Shown: positions 45,011 through 53,231 of the stretch, in pieces
How positions within the stretch are numbered: the first letter of the stretch is position 1
Layout: each line of letters opens with the position of its first letter
From: Vibrio maritimus
GTDB taxonomy: Bacteria > Pseudomonadota > Gammaproteobacteria > Enterobacterales > Vibrionaceae
NCBI RefSeq assembly: GCF_021441885.1
Contig: NZ_CP090438.1
Coordinates: 2,666,001 to 2,730,000 of the forward strand
Direction: 5' to 3'
DNA: 64,000 nucleotides
Program-made: the position numbers and the translations under genes
Notes under the pieces: generated by a model
Seen by the model: the letters and a program-made list of their open reading frames with translations, nothing else
The model's database searches: none
Told to the model about the DNA's origin: nothing

Positions 45011-45081
45011 AGTGGCGCGATAGAGAAGCGGCTTTTGATGCCCCATCTATTGTCCCTGGTTCGGCTCTAGTTAGCCCACCA
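45011..45081 (+). pseudogene. Decayed tRNA-Gln, remnant 1
   Basis: The anticodon arm (AGCGGCTTTTGATGCC), CCCTGGTTCG of the T arm and a terminal CCCACCA are kept, but the D arm is lost and the 5' end (AGTGGCGCGA) cannot pair with the 3' end (TTAGCCC). It lies 8 bases after tRNA-Gln 4 and is nearly identical to remnant 2. Confidence 0.75.
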
Positions 45082-45165
45082 CTATTCAAGTGGCTCTGAT
45101 TCAAAATCAGGTTACAACGTTAAGATTGAGTTTTACCAATTACTCTCTTAACTACAAGTTTTGTT

Positions 45166-45250
45166 GCGGAAGTGGCGGAATTGGTAGACGCACCAGATTT
45201 AGGTTCTGGCGCCGCAAGGTGTGAGAGTTCAAGTCTCTCCTTCCGCACCA
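45166..45250 (+). tRNA. tRNA-Leu (anticodon UAG), copy 5
   Basis: Same sequence as copy 1. It is followed by Met, not Gln, with the same 38-base spacer as copy 8. Confidence 0.95.
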
Positions 45251-45288
45251 TCTTTCTTTTGAAAGAATAAATGGCGAAAGCCTCGAGT

Positions 45289-45365
45289 GGCTACGTAGCT
45301 CAGCTGGTTAGAGCACATCACTCATAATGATGGGGTCACAGGTTCGAATCCCGTCGTAGCCACCA
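45289..45365 (+). tRNA. tRNA-Met (elongator, anticodon CAU), copy 3
   Basis: Identical to copy 1. Confidence 0.95.
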
Positions 45366-45449
45366 TTTACTACAACTTGTGGGCACGCCTTCAAGTACAA
45401 CGTTAAGATTGAGTTTTACCAATTACTCTCTTAACTACAAAGTTTTGTT

Positions 45450-45534
45450 GCGGAAGTGGCGGAATTGGTAGACGCACCAGATTTAGGTTCTGGCGCCGCA
45501 AGGTGTGAGAGTTCAAGTCTCTCCTTCCGCACCA
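45450..45534 (+). tRNA. tRNA-Leu (anticodon UAG), copy 6
   Basis: Same sequence as copy 1; the Met-to-Leu spacer resembles that between Met 2 and Leu 2. Confidence 0.95.
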
Positions 45535-45570
45535 TTATTTAGATAATAACGTTTACTCGTTGTTTTCTGC

Positions 45571-45645
45571 AGGGCTATCGCCAAGCGGTAAGGCAGCGGC
45601 TTTTGATGCCGCCATTCCCTGGTTCGAATCCAGGTAGCCCTGCCA
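45571..45645 (+). tRNA. tRNA-Gln (anticodon UUG), copy 5
   Basis: Same sequence as copy 1. Confidence 0.95.
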
Positions 45646-45730
45646 CTATTCAAGTGGCTCTGATTCAAAATCAGGTTACAACGTTAAGATTGAGTTTTAC
45701 CAACTACTCTCTTAACTACAAAGTTTTGTT

Positions 45731-45815
45731 GCGGAAGTGGCGGAATTGGTAGACGCACCAGATTTAGGTTCTGGCGCCGCAAGGTGTGAGAGTTCAAGTC
45801 TCTCCTTCCGCACCA
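45731..45815 (+). tRNA. tRNA-Leu (anticodon UAG), copy 7
   Basis: Same sequence as copy 1, 281 bases after copy 6. Confidence 0.95.
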
Positions 45816-45851
45816 TTATTTAGATAATAACGTTTACTCGTTGTTTTCTGC

Positions 45852-45926
45852 AGGGCTATCGCCAAGCGGTAAGGCAGCGGCTTTTGATGCCGCCATTCCC
45901 TGGTTCGAATCCAGGTAGCCCTGCCA
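45852..45926 (+). tRNA. tRNA-Gln (anticodon UUG), copy 6
   Basis: Same sequence as copy 1; last intact Gln gene. Confidence 0.95.
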
Positions 45927-45934
45927 CTATTTAA

Positions 45935-46005
45935 AGTGGCGCGATAGAGAAGCGGCTTTTGATGCCCCATCTATTGTCCCTGGTTCGGTTCTAGTTAGCC
46001 CACCA
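45935..46005 (+). pseudogene. Decayed tRNA-Gln, remnant 2
   Basis: It differs from remnant 1, 924 bases upstream, at only one position inside the remnant (TCGGTTCTAG against TCGGCTCTAG). Both follow an intact Gln gene and precede the Leu-Met pair, showing that the remnant was copied as part of a larger segment. Confidence 0.75.
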
Positions 46006-46088
46006 CTATTTAAGTGGCTCTGACATTGCTCAGGTTACAACGTTAAGATTGAGTTTTACCAATTACTCTCTTAACTATAAGTTTTGTT

Positions 46089-46173
46089 GCGGAAGTGGCG
46101 GAATTGGTAGACGCACCAGATTTAGGTTCTGGCGCCGCAAGGTGTGAGAGTTCAAGTCTCTCCTTCCGCACCA
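46089..46173 (+). tRNA. tRNA-Leu (anticodon UAG), copy 8
   Basis: Same sequence as copy 1, 923 bases after copy 5. Confidence 0.95.
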
Positions 46174-46211
46174 TCTTTCTTTTGAAAGAATAAATGGCGA
46201 AAGCCTCGAGT

Positions 46212-46288
46212 GGCTACGTAGCTCAGCTGGTTAGAGCACATCACTCATAATGATGGGGTCACAGGTTCGAATCCCGTCGTAGCCACCA
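46212..46288 (+). tRNA. tRNA-Met (elongator, anticodon CAU), copy 4
   Basis: Identical to copy 1, 923 bases after copy 3. Confidence 0.95.
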
Positions 46289-46367
46289 TTTATTTTGTAA
46301 GTTATACTTACGACACAACGTTGAGATTGAGTTTTACCAATTACTCTCTTAACTATAAAGATTTGTT

Positions 46368-46452
46368 GCGGAAGTGGCGGAATTGGTAGACGCACCAGAT
46401 TTAGGTTCTGGCGCCGCAAGGTGTGAGAGTTCAAGTCTCTCCTTCCGCACCA
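46368..46452 (+). tRNA. tRNA-Leu (anticodon UAG), copy 9
   Basis: Same sequence as copy 1; last tRNA of the operon, directly before the terminator. Confidence 0.95.
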
Positions 46453-46460
46453 TTACAAGA

Positions 46461-46488
46461 AAGGCTCGTCATTTGACGAGCCTTTTTT
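46461..46488 (+). terminator. Terminator of the tRNA operon
   Basis: AAGGCTCGTC and GACGAGCCTT around ATTT, followed by a T-run, nine bases after the last tRNA. Confidence 0.9.
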
Positions 46489-46641
46489 CTTGCCAATTGT
46501 TCACTCTTTTTCTATCGCGAGCCGTCTAGTCCCTGTATAGTCATATGTTTCGCAACACTCCTCACAGATTTCTCTCCTGATACTACCTTTATTGCACAAC
46601 CCCAGAGATGCTTAGCAAACCTGTTACTCTTGGGAATCAAA

Positions 46642-47664
46642 GTGAAATCTTTACCTTTCAATATCCTCGTTGGTCAATACTCAGATCCTCACCATTTGGG
46701 CTTTTGTGCCTTAACACTGACGTCAGATGGTCAACTGGCCCAGCAGACTAAGCTTACGAATATTTGTGATGCCTCTTATCTCGTAAAAACCGATTCTGGT
46801 ATTTATGTTGTCTCTGAACAATATCAGCAAGATGGTGCCGCGCTTTACTTCGTTAGCCACCAGGGAGCTATTCTTCAACGGATCGCGCTCGAGGGAGATG
46901 CTCCCTGTCACATTGCAATATCAAAAGACCTAAACTTGATTGCCGTTGCCCATTACGGTACAGGTAATTTCGAACTGTTCCGACTCACATCAAACGGCAT
47001 GATTGAGGACAGAATCTCCATTATCACCAATAAAGGCCACGGTCCGCACCCTGATAGACAGTTAGCTCCTCACGGGCACCAAGTCGCGTTTATACCAAAC
47101 TGCTCTGTGTTCATGACGGTGGACCTTGGTATCGACATGCTCACGTTTTATGAGCAGCACAATGAGGAACTTGAGGAGCTGCAACGACTAGAGTTGCCAC
47201 CAGGTTCGGGACCAAGGCATACCGCCTTTAGCTGCGATGGTAGAATTGGATTTGTCCTATGTGAACTCGATGAATCATTAGTAGTGATTCGACGAAATAG
47301 GGATAAGCGATGGGAGGTAATTGCAAACCAAGCAGGCTTTCCAGAGCACAAATGTCATGAGGCAGCCGCAGCGATAAAACTCTCTGCCGATCAGCGCTAC
47401 CTTTACCTTACAAGTCGAGGAGCGTCGATAATTTCTTGGTTTGACGTCACCGAACCAACGAACCCTTCCTACCAAGGTCACGTTAGCTCTGGTGGCGATT
47501 TCCCGCGAGATCTCTCACTTTCTTCCGATGGTAAGTGGCTGATTACTGCTAATCAGCACTCTCATAGTGTGGGACTGTTTAGTTTGAATCACGAAACAGG
47601 CCAGCCAACACTTGTATCAAGAATAGATAATATCGCTGCGCCTGCATGTATTGTGGTGGACTGA
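46642..47664 (+). CDS. Lactonase-family (6-phosphogluconolactonase-like) beta-propeller protein
   Basis: A 340-residue protein of the YbhE/Pgl beta-propeller lactonase family: CHIAISKDLNLIAVAHYGTG, ELPPGSGPRHTAFSCDGR, LSADQRYLYLTSRG and GGDFPRDLSLSSDGKWLITA are blade repeats. The best known member hydrolyses 6-phosphogluconolactone; the substrate here is not proven. No in-frame ATG fits. GTG at 46642 has GGGA six bases upstream and is preferred over TTG at 46630. The gene is alone, convergent with ubiF (6 bases between ends). Confidence 0.8.
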   Translation: MKSLPFNILVGQYSDPHHLGFCALTLTSDGQLAQQTKLTNICDASYLVKTDSGIYVVSEQYQQDGAALYFVSHQGAILQRIALEGDAPCHIAISKDLNLIAVAHYGTGNFELFRLTSNGMIEDRISIITNKGHGPHPDRQLAPHGHQVAFIPNCSVFMTVDLGIDMLTFYEQHNEELEELQRLELPPGSGPRHTAFSCDGRIGFVLCELDESLVVIRRNRDKRWEVIANQAGFPEHKCHEAAAAIKLSADQRYLYLTSRGASIISWFDVTEPTNPSYQGHVSSGGDFPRDLSLSSDGKWLITANQHSHSVGLFSLNHETGQPTLVSRIDNIAAPACIVVD

Positions 47665-47670
47665 TTCTCG

Positions 47671-48825
47671 CTACTTAAGACCAATCGCGTACTTCAGCAC
47701 CTGTTGTTTTATCGGGCCAGAGTGCTCTGCAATCTTGAGCAGAGCATTTCGAACAAACGCAACGGGGGGGAGAGTGTTGCTAAAGCCTTTGTAAAAAACA
47801 TCCATCCCTGTTTGCATCAACAAGTTATCAGGGCGACGCAATCGCTCGTAACGAACCAGCGCTTCATCATTGACGCCCTTTGACTCAAAACACTCAAGCA
47901 GTGTCTCGACATCTTTAAAGCCAAGATTCACTCCCTGCCCAGCAAGCGGGTTAATCGTATGTGCCGCATCACCGACAATCACACAACCCTGTTTGTGGTA
48001 ATGCTGTGCATGGCGACGAGTCAGTGGGAATGAGCCATGCTGTAGCACCTTTATAGACCCTAGCTCTTTAGGGAAATGCGTGATTATTTCTTGCTCTAAT
48101 TGAGCTGGGGTCATGGCTTTTAGCTGCCTAATGCGCTTGGGAGAATCATACCAAACTAACGACCCCTGATTGCCACACAACGGCAGAAACGATCGAGGTC
48201 CTGAAGTGGTAAACCATTGCCAGGTGATATCTTGCTGCGGCAGCTCCGTCTCGACATTAATCAACATGCACTCTTGACGGTAATCCCACGCAGTAATTCC
48301 GATTCCCGCCGCACTACGAACTCGTGAATTCGCACCGTCAGCACCCACCACTAAGCCTGCATTAAGAACGCGTCCGGACTCCAACGTAATGGTGGAATTG
48401 TTTGGGCTAAGTTCTAAACTCTCAACGCCATCGCCTTCAATGACTTTGAGGTTATCGAAGCGCTCGAATTGTGCCCAAAGCCCTAGCTGTATGAGACGAT
48501 TCTCTACAATGTAGCCAAGCTGAGGCAGAGCAAGCTCCTTGGCATTGAATCGAATACGACAGGTATCCGCTTCCCACGTTTCTAGCCGCGCATACGGACA
48601 TACGCGCATCGCATGTATCGCCTGCCAGGCATCTAAGGACTCTAATAAGTCGACTGAGCGGTGAGAAATAGCTGAGACACGCAAATCCATTGGTTGACTG
48701 GAATCAAACGTCTTGGGTGTAAACTTCTCTATCATAGCGACGGAGCGCCCCTGCTTAGCAAGACCAAGAGCCAACGCTGCGCCGACCATGCCACCGCCTA
48801 CTACTGCTATTTCAAACTGTTCCAT
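47671..48825 (-). CDS. ubiF: Ubiquinone biosynthesis hydroxylase UbiF
   Basis: A flavin monooxygenase that hydroxylates the ring of a ubiquinone precursor. It has 384 residues: the N-terminal FAD motif VVGGGMVGAALALGLAKQG, the middle GADGANSRVRSAAGI and the C-terminal FAD motif CVIVGDAAHTINPLAGQGVN. UbiF, UbiH and VisC are similar; the divergent position next to miaB matches E. coli ubiF, which decides the name. Confidence 0.88.
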   Translation of the reverse strand: MEQFEIAVVGGGMVGAALALGLAKQGRSVAMIEKFTPKTFDSSQPMDLRVSAISHRSVDLLESLDAWQAIHAMRVCPYARLETWEADTCRIRFNAKELALPQLGYIVENRLIQLGLWAQFERFDNLKVIEGDGVESLELSPNNSTITLESGRVLNAGLVVGADGANSRVRSAAGIGITAWDYRQECMLINVETELPQQDITWQWFTTSGPRSFLPLCGNQGSLVWYDSPKRIRQLKAMTPAQLEQEIITHFPKELGSIKVLQHGSFPLTRRHAQHYHKQGCVIVGDAAHTINPLAGQGVNLGFKDVETLLECFESKGVNDEALVRYERLRRPDNLLMQTGMDVFYKGFSNTLPPVAFVRNALLKIAEHSGPIKQQVLKYAIGLK

Positions 48826-49090
48826 CGTCTTATTACTGTCTTAAAATCAATATGTTCTCATTGTACGTAGCCATATACGAAAGCGCGAGTATTTTCCCGA
48901 CCAAATCCCTGCTTTTGTGAGGGCTAATATCGCCTCGCAACAATTGAAATATAAGCTCTCAAAGAGTTTTTCCCCTACCCCTAGTCAGGCGGTTTTTAAA
49001 GCAGTACAATACGCCGCTTACCGCCGAGATGGTGGCTATAATTTGAACAATAGTTCAGCATAAGATTTACATAACTGACGAGCGATAGTG

Positions 49091-50515
49091 ATGAGTAAGA
49101 AACTGCTAATTAAAACCTGGGGCTGCCAGATGAACGAATACGATTCATCAAAAATGGCCGATCTGCTTAATGCTGCAAATGGCTATGAGCTAACTGAAGA
49201 GCCAGAGGAAGCAGACGTACTACTATTGAACACTTGTTCGATCCGTGAAAAAGCGCAAGAAAAAGTGTTCCACCAACTTGGTCGTTGGAAAACGCTTAAA
49301 GACAAAAAAGAAGGCGTTGTGATCGGTGTTGGTGGCTGCGTAGCGACTCAAGAAGGTGACCATATCCGCGAACGTGCACCGTTCGTTGACGTTATTTTTG
49401 GTCCACAGACTTTGCACCGTCTGCCTGAGATGATCAAGCAATCTCAAAGCGACGAAGCACCAGTAATGGATATTTCGTTCCCAGAGATCGAGAAATTCGA
49501 CCGCCTGCCTGAGCCTCGTGCTGAAGGTGCGACTGCTTTCGTTTCTATTATGGAAGGCTGCTCAAAATACTGTACTTACTGCGTAGTACCATATACTCGC
49601 GGTGAAGAAGTTAGCCGTCCAATGGATGACGTTCTATTCGAAATTGCCCAGCTTGCCGAGCAAGGCGTTCGTGAAGTAAACCTGCTAGGTCAAAACGTAA
49701 ACGCATACCGTGGTCCAATGCACGATGGCGACATCTGCTCATTCGCAGAGCTGCTTCGTCTCGTTGCTTCTATCGATGGTATCGATCGTATTCGATTCAC
49801 AACGAGCCACCCGCTAGAATTTACTGACGACATCATTGCGGTATACGAAGACACGCCAGAGCTTGTTAGCTTCCTGCATCTTCCTGTACAGAGTGGTTCA
49901 GACCGCATCCTAACGATGATGAAACGTCCACACACAGCAATCGAATACAAATCAATTATTCGCAAGCTGCGTAAAGCACGTCCTGATATTCAAATCAGCT
50001 CGGACTTTATCGTTGGCTTCCCTGGTGAGACAGACAAAGACTTCCAAGACACTATGAAGCTTATCAAAGATGTCGATTTCGATATGAGCTTCAGCTTCAT
50101 CTTCTCACCACGTCCAGGTACGCCAGCGGCAGATTACCCATGTGATCTTCCAGAGCAAACCAAAAAAGACCGCTTGTACGAGCTACAGCAAACTGTTAAC
50201 ACACAAGCGATGCGCTACTCTCGTCTAATGCTAGACACTGAGCAACGCGTTCTTGTTGAGGGACCATCTAAGAAGAACCTAATGGAGCTTCGTGCGCGTA
50301 CTGAAAACAACCGCGTAGTAAACTTCGAAGGTGGCGCTGAGCTGATCGGCCAGTTTGTTGACGTGAAAATTACCGATGTATTTGCGAACTCTCTACGTGG
50401 TGAGATCGTAAGAACAGAAAAAGACATGGATCTTCGCACCGTGATTTCTCCGACTCAAATGATGGCGAAAACCAAACGCGAAGATGAGTTAGGTGTGGCC
50501 ACCTTTACGCCTTAA
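49091..50515 (+). CDS. miaB: tRNA-2-methylthio-N6-dimethylallyladenosine synthase MiaB
   Basis: MiaB is a radical SAM methylthiotransferase acting on A37 of tRNAs reading UNN codons. It has 474 residues. The first cluster uses Cys12 (KTWGCQMNEYDS), Cys49 (LLNTCSIREKA) and a third Cys near 83 (VGGCVATQEG). The radical SAM motif is CSKYCTYC near residue 157. A C-terminal TRAM domain follows (VLVEGPSKKNLMELRART). The ATG at 49091 is preferred over the GTG at 49088. Confidence 0.97.
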   Translation: MSKKLLIKTWGCQMNEYDSSKMADLLNAANGYELTEEPEEADVLLLNTCSIREKAQEKVFHQLGRWKTLKDKKEGVVIGVGGCVATQEGDHIRERAPFVDVIFGPQTLHRLPEMIKQSQSDEAPVMDISFPEIEKFDRLPEPRAEGATAFVSIMEGCSKYCTYCVVPYTRGEEVSRPMDDVLFEIAQLAEQGVREVNLLGQNVNAYRGPMHDGDICSFAELLRLVASIDGIDRIRFTTSHPLEFTDDIIAVYEDTPELVSFLHLPVQSGSDRILTMMKRPHTAIEYKSIIRKLRKARPDIQISSDFIVGFPGETDKDFQDTMKLIKDVDFDMSFSFIFSPRPGTPAADYPCDLPEQTKKDRLYELQQTVNTQAMRYSRLMLDTEQRVLVEGPSKKNLMELRARTENNRVVNFEGGAELIGQFVDVKITDVFANSLRGEIVRTEKDMDLRTVISPTQMMAKTKREDELGVATFTP

Positions 50516-50571
50516 CGCCTATACCCACCCCGCGCCAATGTGCTATTTTGGAGTGAAGTGGGAACAAATGT

Positions 50572-50615
50572 GGAGTCCGGTCCCAATCGGGCTCCAATCA
50601 TCGCCCTTTAAGGGC
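50572..50615 (+). promoter_or_regulatory. Two hairpins between miaB and ybeZ
   Basis: GGAGTCCG and CGGGCTCC (50572-50595) form an eight-pair stem with one G-U pair. It is followed by GCCCTT-T-AAGGGC (50603-50615). Neither has a U-run. The second ends about seven bases before the ybeZ ribosome site, so it could affect ybeZ translation or RNA stability. Confidence 0.45.
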
Positions 50616-50631
50616 AAAATGCGAGGCAACA

Positions 50632-51726
50632 TTGAGTAATCAAATCGTAACTCTAGAAATCAATCTAGAACCTTCAGACAACCGCCGTCTGTCCAGCTTG
50701 TGCGGTCCTTTCGATGACAACATCAAACACTTAGAGCGCCGTTTAGGTGTCGAAATCAACCACAGAAGTAACTACTTCACGATTGTGGGTAAGCCACATA
50801 CCAGTGCCGCTGCACTCGACATCATTAAGTCTCTGTACGTAGATACTGCGCCGGTTCGTGGTCAGATCCCAGATATCGAGCCTGAACAAATTCATCTAGC
50901 CGTAAAAGAATCTGGCGTCCTTGAGCAAAATACCGACTCTGAAATTGCTCACGGTAAAGAAGTCTTCGTGAAAACGAAAAAAGGCATCATCAAGCCACGT
51001 ACGCCCAACCAAGCCCAATACCTAGTCAACATGGTGACTCATGATATTAGCTTCGGTATCGGTCCTGCGGGTACAGGTAAGACTTATCTAGCGGTAGCAG
51101 CTGCAGTTGACGCACTAGAGCGTCAAGAGATCCGTCGAATCCTGCTGACTCGCCCAGCAGTAGAAGCTGGTGAGAAACTGGGGTTCCTGCCGGGCGACTT
51201 AAGCCAAAAAGTCGACCCATATCTGCGCCCTCTTTATGATGCGCTGTTTGAAATGCTTGGTTTTGAGCGCGTTGAGAAGCTGATTGAGCGCAACGTGATT
51301 GAAGTCGCGCCACTGGCTTACATGCGCGGTCGTACTCTTAACGACGCGTTTATTATTCTTGATGAGAGCCAAAACACCACGGTTGAACAGATGAAGATGT
51401 TCTTGACCCGTATTGGTTTTAACTCTCGCGCAGTAATTACTGGTGACGTGACCCAGATTGACTTGCCGCGTGGCGCAAAATCTGGCCTTCGCCATGCGAT
51501 CGAAGTGCTTAACGAAGTGGATGAAATCAGCTTCAATTTCTTCCAGTCTGACGATGTAGTACGCCACCCTGTGGTTGCGCGTATCGTTAACGCGTATGAG
51601 AAGTGGGAAGCCGCTGATGCCAAAGCGCGTAAAGAGATTGAACGCAAGCGTCGTGAAGAGCGTGAAGCTGCGCAAGCTCTACTAGACAAAGCGGCTAGCA
51701 CAACGTCACCTGCGGAAAGTAAATAA
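50632..51726 (+). CDS. ybeZ: PhoH-like ATPase YbeZ
   Basis: YbeZ is a PhoH-type NTPase that works with YbeY in rRNA metabolism. It has 364 residues: an N-terminal KH-like region, then Walker A GPAGTGKTYLAVAAAVDAL, the stretch RPAVEAGEKLGFLPGDLSQK and Walker B ILDESQNTT. The start is TTG at 50632 with GAGG six bases before it. The stop overlaps the ybeY ATG by one base (TAATG). It belongs to the miaB-ybeZ-ybeY-corC-lnt run. Confidence 0.95.
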   Translation: MSNQIVTLEINLEPSDNRRLSSLCGPFDDNIKHLERRLGVEINHRSNYFTIVGKPHTSAAALDIIKSLYVDTAPVRGQIPDIEPEQIHLAVKESGVLEQNTDSEIAHGKEVFVKTKKGIIKPRTPNQAQYLVNMVTHDISFGIGPAGTGKTYLAVAAAVDALERQEIRRILLTRPAVEAGEKLGFLPGDLSQKVDPYLRPLYDALFEMLGFERVEKLIERNVIEVAPLAYMRGRTLNDAFIILDESQNTTVEQMKMFLTRIGFNSRAVITGDVTQIDLPRGAKSGLRHAIEVLNEVDEISFNFFQSDDVVRHPVVARIVNAYEKWEAADAKARKEIERKRREEREAAQALLDKAASTTSPAESK

Positions 51727-52190
51727 TGAGCATCGAACTTGATCTCCAACTCGCTGTCGAATCGGAACAAGGCCTGCCAAGTGCTGAAGACTTTCAGCGC
51801 TGGCTAGACAAAACCATTATTCCGTTTCAGAAGGAAGCAGAGCTCACCATTCGCATTGTTGACGAGCAGGAAAGTCACCAACTCAATCATGAGTACCGTG
51901 GTAAAGATAAGCCTACAAATGTACTGTCTTTTCCATTCGAGGCCCCTCCGGGCATCGAGATGAGTCTGCTTGGCGACATGATTATTTGCCGCCAAGTGGT
52001 CGAAAAAGAGGCGATTGAGCAATCTAAGCCTCTGACAGCACACTGGGCACATATGGTTGTACATGGCAGTCTTCATCTGCTAGGTTATGATCATATTGAG
52101 GATGAAGAAGCCGAAGAAATGGAAGCTTTGGAAACCGAAATTATGCAAGAAATGGGCTTTGAAGACCCGTATCTCGCTGAAAAGGAGTAG
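51726..52190 (+). CDS. ybeY: Endoribonuclease YbeY
   Basis: YbeY is a metal-dependent RNase for 16S rRNA 3' maturation and ribosome quality control. It has 154 residues with the zinc motif HGSLHLLGYDH (H-x3-H-x5-H) near residue 115 and NHEYRGKDKPTNVLSFPFE before it. It is directly coupled to ybeZ. Confidence 0.96.
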   Translation: MSIELDLQLAVESEQGLPSAEDFQRWLDKTIIPFQKEAELTIRIVDEQESHQLNHEYRGKDKPTNVLSFPFEAPPGIEMSLLGDMIICRQVVEKEAIEQSKPLTAHWAHMVVHGSLHLLGYDHIEDEEAEEMEALETEIMQEMGFEDPYLAEKE

Positions 52191-52287
52191 CGGTAAAGCG
52201 TTTCTATCGGTACTTGCGATAAAACGTTAATCTACCTCTACGCATGTGCGCTATCACACATCTGATAGCATTCTGAATTGAGAAGTC

Positions 52288-53184
52288 ATGAACGAAGAGT
52301 CTTCTCCCTCTCAGCCAGAGGGAAAAAGTAAAAAATCTGAAGGTCCGAGTAGGAAGTCCTTCTTAGAGCGCCTAGGTCAAATTTTTCAAGGTGAGCCAAA
52401 AGATCGCCAAGAGCTTGTGGATGTTATCCGCGACTCTGAAGAAAACGACCTAATTGACCACGACACCCGAGACATGCTCGAAGGCGTCATGGAAATTTCT
52501 GAAATGCGTGTACGTGACATTATGTTGCCACGTTCGCAAATGGTCACTATCGAGCGTTCCGACGACCTCGATAAGCTGATTGCTTTGATGACAGATGCTC
52601 AGCATTCACGTTATCCAGTTATCAGTGAAGACAAAGACCATGTAGAAGGCATCCTCTTAGCTAAGGACCTCCTCCGTTACTTGGGCTCTGACAGCGCCCC
52701 ATTTGATATTGAAGAAGTGATCCGCCCTGCCGTTGTGGTTCCAGAAAGTAAGCGTGTAGACCGCCTACTGAAAGAGTTCCGGGAAGAGCGCTATCACATG
52801 GCCATCGTCGTTGACGAATTCGGCGGAGTATCCGGTCTTGTGACCATCGAAGATATTCTTGAAGAAATCGTTGGTGAAATCGAAGATGAATTCGATGACG
52901 ACGATGAGCTAGATATCAGAAAACTGAGTAAGCACACGTTCGCTGTGAAAGCGCTCACCACTATCGAAGAGTTCAATGATACCTTTGGCTCTAACTTTAG
53001 TGATGAGGAAGTGGATACCGTTGGTGGCTTAGTCATGACTGCATTTGGTCACTTGCCGACTCGTGGTGAAGTGGTCGAAATCGAAAACTATAACTTTAAG
53101 GTGACTGCGGCGGATAATCGTCGTGTGGTTCAGGTCCAAGTAACTATCCCTGACCAAGAAACAGCCTCAAGTGTTGAAGAGTAA
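52288..53184 (+). CDS. corC: CorC-type CBS-domain protein (magnesium/cobalt transport)
   Basis: CorC (YbeX) is associated with Mg2+/Co2+ efflux and ribosome-related functions. It has 298 residues with two CBS domains (IMLPRSQMVTIERSDDLDKL, then HMAIVVDEFGGVSGLVTIED) and a C-terminal transporter-associated domain (VDTVGGLVMTAFGHLPTRGE). There is no membrane segment. It is 97 bases after ybeY and 47 before lnt. Confidence 0.94.
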   Translation: MNEESSPSQPEGKSKKSEGPSRKSFLERLGQIFQGEPKDRQELVDVIRDSEENDLIDHDTRDMLEGVMEISEMRVRDIMLPRSQMVTIERSDDLDKLIALMTDAQHSRYPVISEDKDHVEGILLAKDLLRYLGSDSAPFDIEEVIRPAVVVPESKRVDRLLKEFREERYHMAIVVDEFGGVSGLVTIEDILEEIVGEIEDEFDDDDELDIRKLSKHTFAVKALTTIEEFNDTFGSNFSDEEVDTVGGLVMTAFGHLPTRGEVVEIENYNFKVTAADNRRVVQVQVTIPDQETASSVEE

Positions 53185-53231
53185 TCTCGAATACCAAGCT
53201 TGAGCTCACCGAATAAGTGAGAAAAACATAA

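Larger units (their letters stand above)
43911..45845 (+). repeat. Hairpin in each Leu-to-Gln spacer (six copies)
   Basis: The first copy is AACAACG-TTTT-CGTTGTT (43911-43928). The other five are AATAACG-TTTACT-CGTTGTT, starting at 44344, 44623, 44902, 45545 and 45826. The C-to-T change leaves a G-U pair, so the stem is preserved. Each sits just before tRNA-Gln. Confidence 0.7.
44006..45940 (+). repeat. Hairpin overlapping the CCA end of each tRNA-Gln (six copies)
   Basis: The last four bases of the tRNA (GCCA) start an inverted repeat, GCCACT-ATTTA-AGTGGC in the commonest form. Start positions are 44006, 44441, 44720, 44999, 45642 and 45923. Loop bases vary (TTTTAAA, ATTTA, ATTCA, ATTTAA) while the arms stay constant. 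Confidence 0.65.
44202..46353 (+). repeat. Eight copies of a conserved hairpin before tRNA-Leu copies 2-9
   Basis: A 34-base element lies 13 to 14 bases before each Leu gene except the first, at 44202, 44481, 44760, 45119, 45402, 45683, 46042 and 46320 (start positions). Arms are GTTAAGA-TT-GAGT and ACTC-TCTTAAC with a two-base bulge and the loop TTTACCAATT. In the last copy GTTGAGA replaces GTTAAGA, turning an A-U pair into a G-U pair and keeping the stem. A processing or spacing role is likely. Confidence 0.75.

Noticed and set aside
43702..46452. CRISPR-like array of regularly spaced repeats
   Set aside because: The repeats are complete tRNA genes and their processed spacers; there are no unique spacers of constant length.
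51199..51770. Minus-strand open frames opposite ybeZ
   Set aside because: They lie opposite conserved PhoH motifs and have no plausible start context.
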